A DNA stretch of 64,000 nucleotides, from NCBI RefSeq assembly GCF_938010525.1, contig NZ_CALLVK010000004.1, positions 1-64,000 of the forward strand, given 5' to 3'. The position numbers were made by a program, and so were the translations under genes. Below the pieces are notes generated by a model that ran no database searches, was not told the DNA's origin, and saw only the letters and a program-made list of their open reading frames with translations. This DNA is from Abiotrophia sp938010525 (GTDB lineage Bacteria > Bacillota > Bacilli > Lactobacillales > Aerococcaceae). The number at the start of each line of letters is the position of its first letter. The stretch's first letter is position 1. Positions 41,006 to 50,417 of the stretch are shown here, piece by piece.

Positions 41006-43429
41006 ATGAAGGTCGATGCATTCAAAGACGCCTATAAGAAGAAGTTTGAAGACATGTTCGCCGTGCCTTATACCTCTGGTAGCACCACCGAACAATTCCA
41101 AGCCTTAGGCCAATTATTACGCTCTATCTATACTGACAAATGGGTCCACTACAACCAAGGAAAACTGGACAGTAAGCAGAAGCAAGTCTTCTACTTCTCC
41201 ATGGAGTTCTTGCCAGGTCGCCAGCTCAAACGCTATCTACTTAATTTAGACTTGTTAGACACGGCTCGGACGGCCCTAGAAGAATTGGGCCTAGACTTTG
41301 AAGCCGTAGCGGCTGCTGAAGTCGATCCAGCCTTGGGGAACGGAGGCTTGGGCCGTTTGGCTTCTTGCTTCATGGATTCCATGGCAGCCACTGGCGTGCC
41401 AGGCAATGGTTGCGGTATTCGCTACCGTTACGGGCTCTTCAAGCAAAAATTCATCGATGGTTACCAAATTGAATTGCCAGAAAACTGGTTGCGTAACCCT
41501 AACTCCTGGGAAGTCCGCAAGGAGTCCAAGTCCGTTATTGTTCGCTTTGGCGGCAATGTCTGGTTGGAACCTAATAAATTTGGGGACTTGAAGCCAGTCT
41601 ATGAGAATACCTTTGATGTTTTGGCGGTGCCTTACGATACACCACAAATCGGCTATCGTAACGATGTGGTCAATAACCTACGGCTCTTCTCAGCCGAAAT
41701 TCCGCCAGGCCACGAGTCTTATTTCACGACCCCTGAGCAACGCAAGGAAATCCAAGAAATCACGGAAGTGCTCTATCCGGATGACTCTAACTATGAAGGC
41801 CGTCTCTTGCGTCTTAAGCAAGAATACTTCATGTGCTCAGCCGGGATTCAAAGTATTGTCCGCTACTTCAAGACCCTAGGCTTGCCTTGGAGCGTTTTCC
41901 CAGATAAGGTGGCCATCCACATTAACGATACCCACCCAACCCTCTGTATTCCAGAATTGATGCGGATTCTGGTCGATGAAGAGAGCCTGACTTGGGGTCA
42001 AGCTTGGAACATCGTTAAGAAATCAACTTCTTACACTAACCACACCATCTTGGCGGAAGCCATGGAACGTTGGCCAATCTACATGATTGAAGGTCTCTTG
42101 CCACGGATTATGCAGATTATCTATGAAATCAACCGCCGTCACTTGGTTAACAAGACAGCCCTCTACGGGGCGGAACTAGCCCACCGTACAGCCCCAATCG
42201 ACGGGGATCAAGTGCTCATGGCTAACCTGGCCATTATTGCCAGCCACAGTGTTAACGGGGTAGCCAAGCTCCATACCGAGATTTTGGAACACTACACCTT
42301 GCGGGATTTCAAGACGATCTACCCATTCCGTTTCAACAACAAGACCAATGGAGTGACTCACCGCCGTTGGGTCCAGCTAGCCAATGAAGGCCTCAGCAAG
42401 GTCTTAGACCAATATATTGGCGACCGTTGGCGCTTCAAGCCACGGGAAATGAATATTCTCCAAGCCTTCCGCGACAGTGATGAGGTCCTAGAGCAACTGC
42501 AAGAAGTCAAGTTGGCCAACAAGGAACGCTTTGCTCGTTTCGTTAAGGAAGAGATGAAGCTAGACATTGACCCGACTGCCTTATTCGACGTGCAAATCAA
42601 GCGACTCCATGCCTACAAGCGCCAACTCCTGCAAGTCATGCATATAGTGGATCGCTACTTGACTCTCAAGGAGAATCCTAAGGCTGACTTTGCTAAGCGG
42701 GTCTTCATTTTCGGGGCCAAGGCGGCACCAAGCTACCACTATGCCAAGTCTGTCATCAAGATTATTAATGAATTGGCTAATTTGGTTAACAATGACCCAG
42801 CCATTGGGGACAAGATTAAGATTGTCTTCGTCGAAAACTATGGGGTTTCCCTAGCCGAATTGATTATTCCTGCTGCTAACCTATCGGAACAAATTTCCTT
42901 GGCGGGTAAGGAAGCGTCCGGGACTTCTAACATGAAGTTAATGGCTAACGGGGCCTTAACCATGGCGACCTTGGACGGTGCTAACGTTGAAATCTATGAC
43001 CTAGTCGGTGACGATAACATCTTCCTCTTTGGCATGACGGCCGACGAGGTCCAACAATTGCGTGAGGCTAATAACTACTACTCACGGGGTATCTATGAGG
43101 AAAATCCACAGATTAAGCGTGTGCTCAATGCCTTCATTGACGGGACTATCCCTAATATCGAAGCAGAAGGGCGAGAAATATTCGATTCCTTGGTCCTCTA
43201 CAATGATGAGTACTTCCTCTTGCAAGACTACCTAAGCTTCTATGAAGCGCAAATGGCTGCTGACAAGCTCTATCAAGAGCCTAAGGAATGGGCTAAACGT
43301 GCCCTGACCAACATTGCCTACTCGGGCAAATTCTCGTCAGACTACACCATCTTGCGTTACGCCGAAAGCATCTGGAATGTGTCGCCAGAGACCAACTTGC
43401 TTGGCGAAGGCTTCAGCAATCTAGACTAA
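41006..43429 (+). CDS. glgP: Glycogen/maltodextrin phosphorylase
   Basis: An 807-residue GT35 phosphorylase that releases glucose-1-phosphate from glycogen or maltodextrin. The active-site start (ALGNGGLGRLASCFMDS) is intact, and the PLP lysine is near Lys644 in EASGTSNMKLMANG. It may also serve as MalP for imported maltodextrin, as the two differ mainly by substrate. AAGGAGG precedes the ATG. Last gene of the glycogen operon. Confidence 0.95.
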   Translation: MKVDAFKDAYKKKFEDMFAVPYTSGSTTEQFQALGQLLRSIYTDKWVHYNQGKLDSKQKQVFYFSMEFLPGRQLKRYLLNLDLLDTARTALEELGLDFEAVAAAEVDPALGNGGLGRLASCFMDSMAATGVPGNGCGIRYRYGLFKQKFIDGYQIELPENWLRNPNSWEVRKESKSVIVRFGGNVWLEPNKFGDLKPVYENTFDVLAVPYDTPQIGYRNDVVNNLRLFSAEIPPGHESYFTTPEQRKEIQEITEVLYPDDSNYEGRLLRLKQEYFMCSAGIQSIVRYFKTLGLPWSVFPDKVAIHINDTHPTLCIPELMRILVDEESLTWGQAWNIVKKSTSYTNHTILAEAMERWPIYMIEGLLPRIMQIIYEINRRHLVNKTALYGAELAHRTAPIDGDQVLMANLAIIASHSVNGVAKLHTEILEHYTLRDFKTIYPFRFNNKTNGVTHRRWVQLANEGLSKVLDQYIGDRWRFKPREMNILQAFRDSDEVLEQLQEVKLANKERFARFVKEEMKLDIDPTALFDVQIKRLHAYKRQLLQVMHIVDRYLTLKENPKADFAKRVFIFGAKAAPSYHYAKSVIKIINELANLVNNDPAIGDKIKIVFVENYGVSLAELIIPAANLSEQISLAGKEASGTSNMKLMANGALTMATLDGANVEIYDLVGDDNIFLFGMTADEVQQLREANNYYSRGIYEENPQIKRVLNAFIDGTIPNIEAEGREIFDSLVLYNDEYFLLQDYLSFYEAQMAADKLYQEPKEWAKRALTNIAYSGKFSSDYTILRYAESIWNVSPETNLLGEGFSNLD

Positions 43430-43439
43430 TCACCACACA

Positions 43440-43468
43440 AGATCGAGACCCTGTCTCGGTCTTTTTTT
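43440..43468 (+). terminator. Terminator of the glycogen operon
   Basis: A 10-bp stem (43440-43449 with 43453-43462, one wobble) and T7. Confidence 0.93.
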
Positions 43469-43802
43469 GTACGGTTTGAAAGTACTAGGCCTTATGTGGT
43501 CCTAAACACTAAATATAGTTAGTGAAATTCGCCTATCGTTCGCTATTAAGTAATGTGATGATTGCTTGTTTAGTCAAGGAGCACTTGCATGTGCAATAGT
43601 AAAATTTTGTTGCTGAAATACTGAAAAATACCGTGCATTTTACTAGAAGATGTATTATAATTAGCTACGGAATTAAATAGGTGGCTATTCACAATGGAGC
43701 TTTATCCTGACGAAGTGCTGGTGTTTTCTTTTTCATGGGGGAGGATGAGCATCAAGGTGATCATCTATTTGCTAGAATTAAGGTTAAGGGGGACAAGAGT
43801 CA
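43469..43802 (+). promoter_or_regulatory. Long upstream region of the adhesin gene
   Basis: About 330 bp without a gene. A TATAAT at 43656-43661 is the best -10, with no good -35. A small palindrome TTGCA-TG-TGCAA lies at 43585-43596. About 140 nt of leader follows the -10 before AGGGGG and the ATG. No terminator or riboswitch was recognised. Confidence 0.45.
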
Positions 43803-46800
43803 ATGTTCAGTAAGAATAATAAACTGATGAATGACCAAGGCAAGGGCGAGAAGATTACTCGCTACAGTATTAAAAAGTATAGCTTCGGCGCTGTCTCAGT
43901 TGCGGTGGCTTTCGGTATTTATTTTGCCAATGGGCCGGTGGTGTCGGCTCAAGAGCTAAGCAATAGCAGTGACTTGGTAAGCGCTAGTCAAGTACCAGTA
44001 GCGCCGGAGAGCCAATCAGCTGATCAGGAGCAGTCGCAAGTAGCTAGCCAAGCTGCAGAGTCAAGCGCTAAGGAGCTGGAGGCTTCAAGTCAAGCATCAG
44101 AATCATCTAGCCAAGCAGACCAACAAAGTCAGGCGAGTGAGACGAGTCAAGAAGCGGCACAGGAGCTTTCAGACTCAGCGCAGCCTGAAGCCAAAGCAGA
44201 AGTTGCACCTCAAGCGGACAAGCCAGTGGTGAAAACACCAGGCTACCCAGTTAAGCCAGTAGCCAAACCTACTAGCGCAGCTATGCCACGGCCAAGTAGC
44301 CAAGGCCAAACCATCCCTAAGGGGACAGGTTTCCGCGATAGTGGGGCGACTGGGATTCCTATCGGGACAGGTCCTGCCGGAGCAGACGATGCAACTGCTA
44401 CGCCTCGGGTTGATAAACCAAGCTGGGATGAATCAGTTAAGAAAGACAGTGTTCAGTTAGCTAAGCAAATTAGTTGGCTTGATTTTTCAGATAGCGCAAG
44501 TTGGAAAAACTTGGATTCACGTGGCGGCCTTAAGGTAGGGACTACCTTCACCAAGGAAATTTCACCTGGCTATGTAGTGACCTTAACGGTCAAAGAGCTC
44601 AAGCCTTTTAACTCAACTGAAATCTATAGAAAACGGGTCGCAGGTACTGCAACAGAGGGGACCTATAACCCCAACGCTGAGAATGGTTTCTTACAATCTG
44701 CGCGAGATTATGGTAAAACACCACCTCCTTCAGTTACAGGGGCAGCCCAGAACCAATGGACGACCATACGTGACCAAGGCTTCAATACTCAGAATCGAAA
44801 GACTCAATTGGTTTATCCAAAAAACTCTACCAACTGGGGGGTAAAATTCGATATTGAGGCTACCTATCTTGGTAAGCGGGTGGCCCCTACGGTGGTTATG
44901 GCCGATGGTGAAGATGCCAACCCAGGTGAATTCGCAATCTTTACTACTAATGGTTCGGGTTGGGAATACATGGGTGAATGGAAGAAGAGCAGTCCGGCCA
45001 AAGAAGCTTATACGGTTATCACCAAAAAAATGTTGGATGATGAGGACGTTAGGTTAAGGGGTCTTTTAATCTTAAAAGATAAGAGCGTAGACTGGTATAA
45101 ATATCTCAGTCCAGATACTGTGACAGGAGGTCTGGGTACTCAGGTCTTCGGACCAAACCGTTCTAACGAACGGACGGTTCCTGTCGTGATGACGCGTGGA
45201 GCCTCTGAAGTAGGATTCTATGTAGCTTCATCTGGGCAACAAGCCATGATGATGGGCTTCCTCGTGGTAGATGGGAGTGATGCGCCTGAGAGTTATGGCG
45301 AAGCCTTCCATACCATTTCAAGACGTGACTCAGTGACCGACGCCCCTATTAATCAACCTTATTTAGGGACAACACCAGCTGATATTGATGTTGAGTCAGC
45401 TAATGACTGGCTTCTGGATGATAAAAAGGAACACAATGACGAAGGCGCGAGTCAATTACTTGCGGATGATCAATTAAGCAAGTCTAACGATCTCTTAGAC
45501 TTGGATAAGGCCAAAAATGGGACCTATACAATTAAAATTAAGGCTAATCCAAATGGTAATGCTAAATCCTATGTCAAGGCATGGATTGACTTCAATAAAA
45601 ATGGAGTTTTCGATGAGGATGAAGCAAGTAACTTACAAGAGGTTACGACTGCTGGAGACTATACCTTGACCTTTAAGGCCAATCCAGCCATTAATGGAGG
45701 TCAAGTTGATGAATTGGGCATGCGCTTCCGTATTGCCACTAATGCAGGTGATATTGAGAAGCCAACAGGTATTGCCTTTAGTGGTGAAGTAGAAGATATG
45801 CTCTTACACCGCATCTTCCCACCAAAAGGCGAGAAGCAAACAACGGATGGCTTCACGGGTGAAACTCAGAATGCAACCCTACACTTCACTACAAGTGGGG
45901 GGAGCAGAGATGATAATAATGCCACGACTACCATGACTAGCCAAGCGCCTCAAGTCTTAGACAATCAGGGCAATGTTTTGCAGTCAGCGGATGGCACGAC
46001 TTATATTCGTCCAGAAGGGACCTATGTGGTGACTAGCAATGGCAATGACGTGCAAGTAGCCTTCACGCCAAATGCGGCCTTTTCTGGAACTGCTGAGGGA
46101 ATCAACATTCGTTGGACTGACAGCAACGGCACCTCGACTGGTTGGAATTCTACTGATGCGTCTGACCCTAATAAGAATGATCAATTATCCACTATGGACG
46201 GTCGTTATGTGCCAACTGTTCGGAAGATTCCTAACTATGAAACGACTGGTATTCAAGGGCTAGATCAAAACAAAATGCTAGTCTTTAACGATGATGATAG
46301 CAGTGCGACTCCTGTCACACCAGACGCGTCTCGTCCTGCTAGCTTTGTGAATGCCAGTGGTCAGCCAGTAGTTGGTAACACAGTGCCTGCCATGGCCAAT
46401 GGCCAGCAAGTCGGGACCTATGAATTGGATCCAAACACAGGCCAAGTGACTTTCAAGCCTAACAAAAACTTTTATGGCACGCCAGACCCAGTGGTGGTTC
46501 AGGTCAATGATACCGATGGTAAACCACACCGGGCGCGTTACCAACCTAAGGTAACCCAGGTGACGCCAACCAGCACCAATGCGGAGTCAACCGGCCTGCA
46601 AGGTCAGCCACAAAGTGGTAAGCCAAGCTTCAACCCTGGTGACCCACAAATCCCTATCGATATGAACAAAGCCATGACCTTTGAAAATGGGAAAGACACC
46701 TTGGAAGTGGCGAATGAAGGGACTTATACCATTAACGCAGATGGCTCCATTACCTTTAAGCCACTTAAGCAATTCACTGGCAAGGCGACTCCAGTGACGG

Positions 46801-49800
46801 TTAAACGTGTAGATGCTAATGGGACCGAAGTGACCGCTACTTATACACCTAACGTGACCAAGGTCACCCCAAGTAGCACACCAGCCACTTCATCAGGTCC
46901 TCAAGGTGTTCCACAAACAGGGACGCCAGTCTTCAAGGAAGGGGATCCTGCGGTTCCAATCGACTACAGCAAGCAAATGACCTTTGACGATGGTCAACCT
47001 AAGAAGACGGTTGCCGGAGTTGGGGAATATACCATCAATTCAGATGGTTCCATTACCTTCACACCAGATAAGAAATATGTGGGGACACCAGCGCCAGTAA
47101 CGGTCAAACGAGTTGACGAGAATGGTACCGAAGTAACCGCGACTTATACGCCAACTGTGACGGAAGTGACACCAAGAAGCACCAATGCTGTTTCAAGTGG
47201 CTTGCAAGGTCAACCACAAAGTGGCAAGCCGACCTTCACCCCGGGTGATCAGGCTGTGCCAATTGATATGACTAAATCCATGACTTTTGACGATGGTCAA
47301 ACAACTAAGAAAGTGGATAAAGTCGGGACTTATGTCATTGAGTCAGACGGCACGATTACTTTCACGCCAGACAAGCAATATGTCGGGACACCAACTCCAG
47401 TCACAGTTAAACGTGTAGACACAAATGGGACAGAAGTGACGGCCACTTACACCCCAACAGTTACGCGCGTGACACCAAGCAGCACCAATGCGGAGTCAAC
47501 TGGCTTGCAAGGTCAACCACAAAGCGGTAAGCCGACTTTCACCCCAGGTGATCAGGCTGTGCCAATTGATATGGCCCAACCAATGACCTTTGAAAATGGG
47601 ACGGATACTTTAGTTGTAGCCAATGAAGGAACTTATACCATCAATTCAGATGGATCCATTACCTTCCAACCACTTAAGCAATTTACTGGCAAGGCGACTC
47701 CAGTGACGGTTAAACGTGTCGATACCAATGGCACGGAAGTGACTGCTACTTATACACCTAACGTGACTAAGGTCACCCCAAGCAGCACACCAGCCACTTC
47801 AAGCGGTCCTCAAGGTGTGCCACAAACAGGAACGCCAGTCTTCAAGGAAGGGGATCCTGCGGTTCCAATCGACCAGGATTCGCCAATGACCTTTGAAGAT
47901 GGTCAGCCTAAGAAGACAGTTCAAGGTGTAGGGGAATATTCCATCAACCCAGATGGGACCATTACCTTTACCCCAGACAAGCAGTATGTGGGAACACCAG
48001 CCCCAGTTACTGTGAAGCGTGTGGATAAGAACGGGACGGAAGTGACTGCCACTTACACTCCAACAGTGAACCGAGTAACGCCAACTAGCACCAACGCTGA
48101 ATCAAATGGTGTTCAAGGTCAACCACAAAAGGGCACACCAACCTTTACCGAAGGGGACCCATTAGTACCACTTGATGATACGAAACCAATGACCTTCGAA
48201 GATGGCTCAAGCACTAAGACTGTGCCAAACGTTGGTGTCTATACTATCAACCCAGATGGTTCCATTACCTTCACCCCAGACAAACAATTTGTTGGGACTC
48301 CAGATCCAGTAACGGTTAAACGTGTGGACAAGAACGGTACACCAGTCACCGCAACCTACACCCCAACAGTAGCTAGAGTCACCCCAACAAGTAGTCCAGC
48401 CACTTCAACAGGTGTTCAAGGTGTGCCACAAACAGGGACGCCAGTCTTCACCCCAGGTGATCCATTGGTTCCAATTGATGCGGATAGCCCAATGACCTTC
48501 GAAGATGGCTCAAGCACTAAGACTGTGCCAAACGTCGGTGTCTACACCATCAACCCAGATGGTTCTATTACCTTTACGCCAGACAAGCAATACGTAGGGA
48601 CACCAGACTCAGTCACTGTTAAACGTGTCGACAAGAACGGTACACCAGTCACCGCAACCTATACCCCAACAGTAGCTAGAGTCACCCCAACAAGTAGTCC
48701 AGCCACTTCAACTGGAGTGCAGGGCAAGAAACAAACGGCTCGTCCAGTCTTCACGCCAGGTGCTTCTGTTGTGCCAATGGATGATACCGTACCAATGACC
48801 TTCGAAGACGGCACCACCACTAAGACCGTCATCGGCGAAGGGGTCTACACTATCCAAGCAGATGGTTCCATCGAGTTTGTGCCAGAGAAGACCTTCACGG
48901 GCCAAGGTTCACAATTGACGGTCAAACGTGTCGACAAGAACGGCACTCCAGTGACGGCTACTTACCAAGCAACGGTTGTCCCAGTTAAACCAGGTGCCAA
49001 CGACGACTACTCTTCAGGCGTGGTTAACCAAGCCCAAACAGGTCAAGTTAAGTTTACGCCAGGTTCTGCCAAAATTGACGGCACTGAACAAAGCGTTGAC
49101 TTAGTCCCAGGCAGCCTCAAATTTGTGGTCAATGGCCAAGCTGTGGCTGACACCACTATTCCAGCCCTAGACCAAGATGGCAAGCAAGTCGGGACTTACA
49201 GCTTAGCCCAAGACGGCACTGTGACCTTCACACCAAATCCAGGTTATGTCGGCCAACCAGTTCCAGCTCGTGTTCAAGCTACTGACGTCAACGGGACGAC
49301 TGCGGAGGCAACTTATTCACCAGTGGTCAACGCTAGCGTAACTAGCGAGGGCATGAAGGGTCAAAGCCAAAGCAAGTTACCAGACTTCAAGGGCCAAGTG
49401 GATACCAAAGTGCCAGCTTATCTTGAAGGTGGGGTCACTAGCGTGACCGTTCCAGGTCAAGGGACTTACACCGTCAACCCTGAGACAGGGGAAGTGACCT
49501 TCACGCCAGAACCAGACTTTATTGGTCAAGCAAGTCCAATTACCGTTATCCGTCGTGATGTCAACGGGAAAGAACTGAAGATTCAGTACATCCCAACGGT
49601 TTACGGACAAGCCAAGACACAAGATACTACTTCAACCGGCTACCCAGGTGAAAAACAAACCGGGACGCCAGTCTTTGAAGGCGATGTGGATCTAACTATC
49701 CCAGCTACCTTCGAAAATGGTCAAACTGAATTAACCGTACCAGGGGAAGGGACTTATGTTCTTAACCCAGATGGTTCTGTGACCTTCACGCCAGAAGCAG

Positions 49801-50054
49801 GCTTCTTAGGCCAAGCAAGTGGTGTGACCGTGGTTCGAGTTGACCGCAACGGGCGCAAGGTGACGGCACAATATGTGCCAAGCGTTGTGCCTGTACCAGT
49901 CGCTCCAAGTGAGCCAGAAGTGCAAACACAAGGGCTCTTACCAGCAACCGGTGAAGCCCCAGACTATAGCTTCTTCTCAGGTGTGGCCTTGACTATCTTA
50001 GCAAGTGTCGGCCTAGTTGCGACGCGCAAACGCCAAGCGACAGATGAAGACTAA
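43803..50054 (+). CDS. CshA-like fibrillar adhesin with YSIRK signal and LPXTG anchor
   Basis: A 2083-residue wall protein. A YSIRK-type signal (YSIKKYSFGAVSVAVAFG, about 22-40) is followed by a Ser/Gln/Glu-rich linker to about 130. The non-repetitive N-terminal adhesion part (about 200-680) includes a GEVED-like domain ending GEVEDMLL. About a dozen CshA-type fibril repeats of about 101 residues follow (GxQGxPQ-G-P-F, MTFEDG, YTINPDGSITFTP, VTVKRVDxNGT). It ends in LLPATGE, a membrane helix and KRQATDED. CshA proteins form surface fibrils binding host fibronectin and other bacteria. The YSIRK signal directs secretion at the septum. Confidence 0.92.
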   Translation: MFSKNNKLMNDQGKGEKITRYSIKKYSFGAVSVAVAFGIYFANGPVVSAQELSNSSDLVSASQVPVAPESQSADQEQSQVASQAAESSAKELEASSQASESSSQADQQSQASETSQEAAQELSDSAQPEAKAEVAPQADKPVVKTPGYPVKPVAKPTSAAMPRPSSQGQTIPKGTGFRDSGATGIPIGTGPAGADDATATPRVDKPSWDESVKKDSVQLAKQISWLDFSDSASWKNLDSRGGLKVGTTFTKEISPGYVVTLTVKELKPFNSTEIYRKRVAGTATEGTYNPNAENGFLQSARDYGKTPPPSVTGAAQNQWTTIRDQGFNTQNRKTQLVYPKNSTNWGVKFDIEATYLGKRVAPTVVMADGEDANPGEFAIFTTNGSGWEYMGEWKKSSPAKEAYTVITKKMLDDEDVRLRGLLILKDKSVDWYKYLSPDTVTGGLGTQVFGPNRSNERTVPVVMTRGASEVGFYVASSGQQAMMMGFLVVDGSDAPESYGEAFHTISRRDSVTDAPINQPYLGTTPADIDVESANDWLLDDKKEHNDEGASQLLADDQLSKSNDLLDLDKAKNGTYTIKIKANPNGNAKSYVKAWIDFNKNGVFDEDEASNLQEVTTAGDYTLTFKANPAINGGQVDELGMRFRIATNAGDIEKPTGIAFSGEVEDMLLHRIFPPKGEKQTTDGFTGETQNATLHFTTSGGSRDDNNATTTMTSQAPQVLDNQGNVLQSADGTTYIRPEGTYVVTSNGNDVQVAFTPNAAFSGTAEGINIRWTDSNGTSTGWNSTDASDPNKNDQLSTMDGRYVPTVRKIPNYETTGIQGLDQNKMLVFNDDDSSATPVTPDASRPASFVNASGQPVVGNTVPAMANGQQVGTYELDPNTGQVTFKPNKNFYGTPDPVVVQVNDTDGKPHRARYQPKVTQVTPTSTNAESTGLQGQPQSGKPSFNPGDPQIPIDMNKAMTFENGKDTLEVANEGTYTINADGSITFKPLKQFTGKATPVTVKRVDANGTEVTATYTPNVTKVTPSSTPATSSGPQGVPQTGTPVFKEGDPAVPIDYSKQMTFDDGQPKKTVAGVGEYTINSDGSITFTPDKKYVGTPAPVTVKRVDENGTEVTATYTPTVTEVTPRSTNAVSSGLQGQPQSGKPTFTPGDQAVPIDMTKSMTFDDGQTTKKVDKVGTYVIESDGTITFTPDKQYVGTPTPVTVKRVDTNGTEVTATYTPTVTRVTPSSTNAESTGLQGQPQSGKPTFTPGDQAVPIDMAQPMTFENGTDTLVVANEGTYTINSDGSITFQPLKQFTGKATPVTVKRVDTNGTEVTATYTPNVTKVTPSSTPATSSGPQGVPQTGTPVFKEGDPAVPIDQDSPMTFEDGQPKKTVQGVGEYSINPDGTITFTPDKQYVGTPAPVTVKRVDKNGTEVTATYTPTVNRVTPTSTNAESNGVQGQPQKGTPTFTEGDPLVPLDDTKPMTFEDGSSTKTVPNVGVYTINPDGSITFTPDKQFVGTPDPVTVKRVDKNGTPVTATYTPTVARVTPTSSPATSTGVQGVPQTGTPVFTPGDPLVPIDADSPMTFEDGSSTKTVPNVGVYTINPDGSITFTPDKQYVGTPDSVTVKRVDKNGTPVTATYTPTVARVTPTSSPATSTGVQGKKQTARPVFTPGASVVPMDDTVPMTFEDGTTTKTVIGEGVYTIQADGSIEFVPEKTFTGQGSQLTVKRVDKNGTPVTATYQATVVPVKPGANDDYSSGVVNQAQTGQVKFTPGSAKIDGTEQSVDLVPGSLKFVVNGQAVADTTIPALDQDGKQVGTYSLAQDGTVTFTPNPGYVGQPVPARVQATDVNGTTAEATYSPVVNASVTSEGMKGQSQSKLPDFKGQVDTKVPAYLEGGVTSVTVPGQGTYTVNPETGEVTFTPEPDFIGQASPITVIRRDVNGKELKIQYIPTVYGQAKTQDTTSTGYPGEKQTGTPVFEGDVDLTIPATFENGQTELTVPGEGTYVLNPDGSVTFTPEAGFLGQASGVTVVRVDRNGRKVTAQYVPSVVPVPVAPSEPEVQTQGLLPATGEAPDYSFFSGVALTILASVGLVATRKRQATDED
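46563..48986 (+). repeat. 303-bp CshA-type tandem repeats (eight regular copies)
   Basis: Eight in-frame 303-bp units start near 46563 and are followed by more diverged units to about 49890. Units 1 and 4, and units 2 and 5, share private variants (ENGxDTL...LKQFTGKA in 1 and 4; VFKEGDPAVPID in 2 and 5). This indicates duplication of a multi-unit block of about 909 bp. Confidence 0.85.
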
Positions 50055-50072
50055 AGCCTAGTTAGATAAGAC

Positions 50073-50105
50073 AAGCCCCAGCTTTCGATTTGAGAGCTGG
50101 GGCTT
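50073..50105 (+). terminator. Terminator of the adhesin gene
   Basis: A 14-bp stem (50073-50086 with 50092-50105, one wobble), then CTTATTTT. Confidence 0.8.
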
Positions 50106-50124
50106 CTTATTTTGAAATTTAGGC

Positions 50125-50152
50125 TTGCATTCTGAGAAAAAAGGTGTATAAT
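50125..50152 (+). promoter_or_regulatory. trp leader promoter
   Basis: TTGCAT (50125-50130), a 16-bp spacer, then a perfect TATAAT (50147-50152). Confidence 0.75.
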
Positions 50153-50186
50153 GAGAATCAAATGAGAGAGAAGGAGGGCATTCGCC

Positions 50187-50231
50187 ATGACATTTACAAC
50201 AACTCAAAGTTGGCAAAGCTGGCATAGATAA
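50187..50231 (+). CDS. trpL: trp leader peptide (14 residues, two Trp codons)
   Basis: The reading frame MTFTTTQSWQSWHR has a strong ribosome site (AAGGAGGG, 8 nt before ATG). Two of its last six codons are TGG (50211-50213 and 50220-50222), in a window where Trp is otherwise rare. The stop codon TAA (50229-50231) touches the first of a series of alternative RNA helices that end in a terminator before trpB. This is the layout of a leader-peptide attenuator: ribosome position reports charged tRNA-Trp. No T-box sequence is present. Confidence 0.85.
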   Translation: MTFTTTQSWQSWHR

Positions 50232-50355
50232 GTTGTGTGTATGTTCTGGAACATAGATGCAACTTTTAGCGTGGTCTAAGATGCATCTATGTTGGCGAAT
50301 TTGTTCCCGATCAGGAGATTAAGAGCCGCATAGTCGCTACTATGTGGCTCTTTTT
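50230..50355 (+). promoter_or_regulatory. Tryptophan attenuator with five alternative pairing segments
   Basis: Segments: A 50230-50245, B 50250-50265, C 50282-50297, D 50321-50333, E 50340-50352. A pairs with B over 16 positions with one mismatch. B pairs with C in 12 perfect pairs (50250-50261 with 50282-50293). C pairs with D (50287-50296 with 50325-50333, one bulge). D pairs with E in 13 pairs followed by T5, the terminator. Neighbouring pairs exclude each other. Stalling at the Trp codons leaves A free, so A:B and C:D form and transcription goes on. A ribosome at the stop codon hides A, so B:C and D:E form and transcription ends. Confidence 0.8.
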
Positions 50356-50417
50356 GTATCTTAGCTAGCTTTGACTTTTGATCAGACAGATAAGCAAAAT
50401 TAGAGGAGGAACCCCTT

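Noticed and set aside
50106..50417. T-box riboswitch before trpB
   Set aside because: The conserved T-box sequence (AGGGTGGNACCGCG type) and specifier layout are absent; the Trp-codon leader peptide explains the region better.
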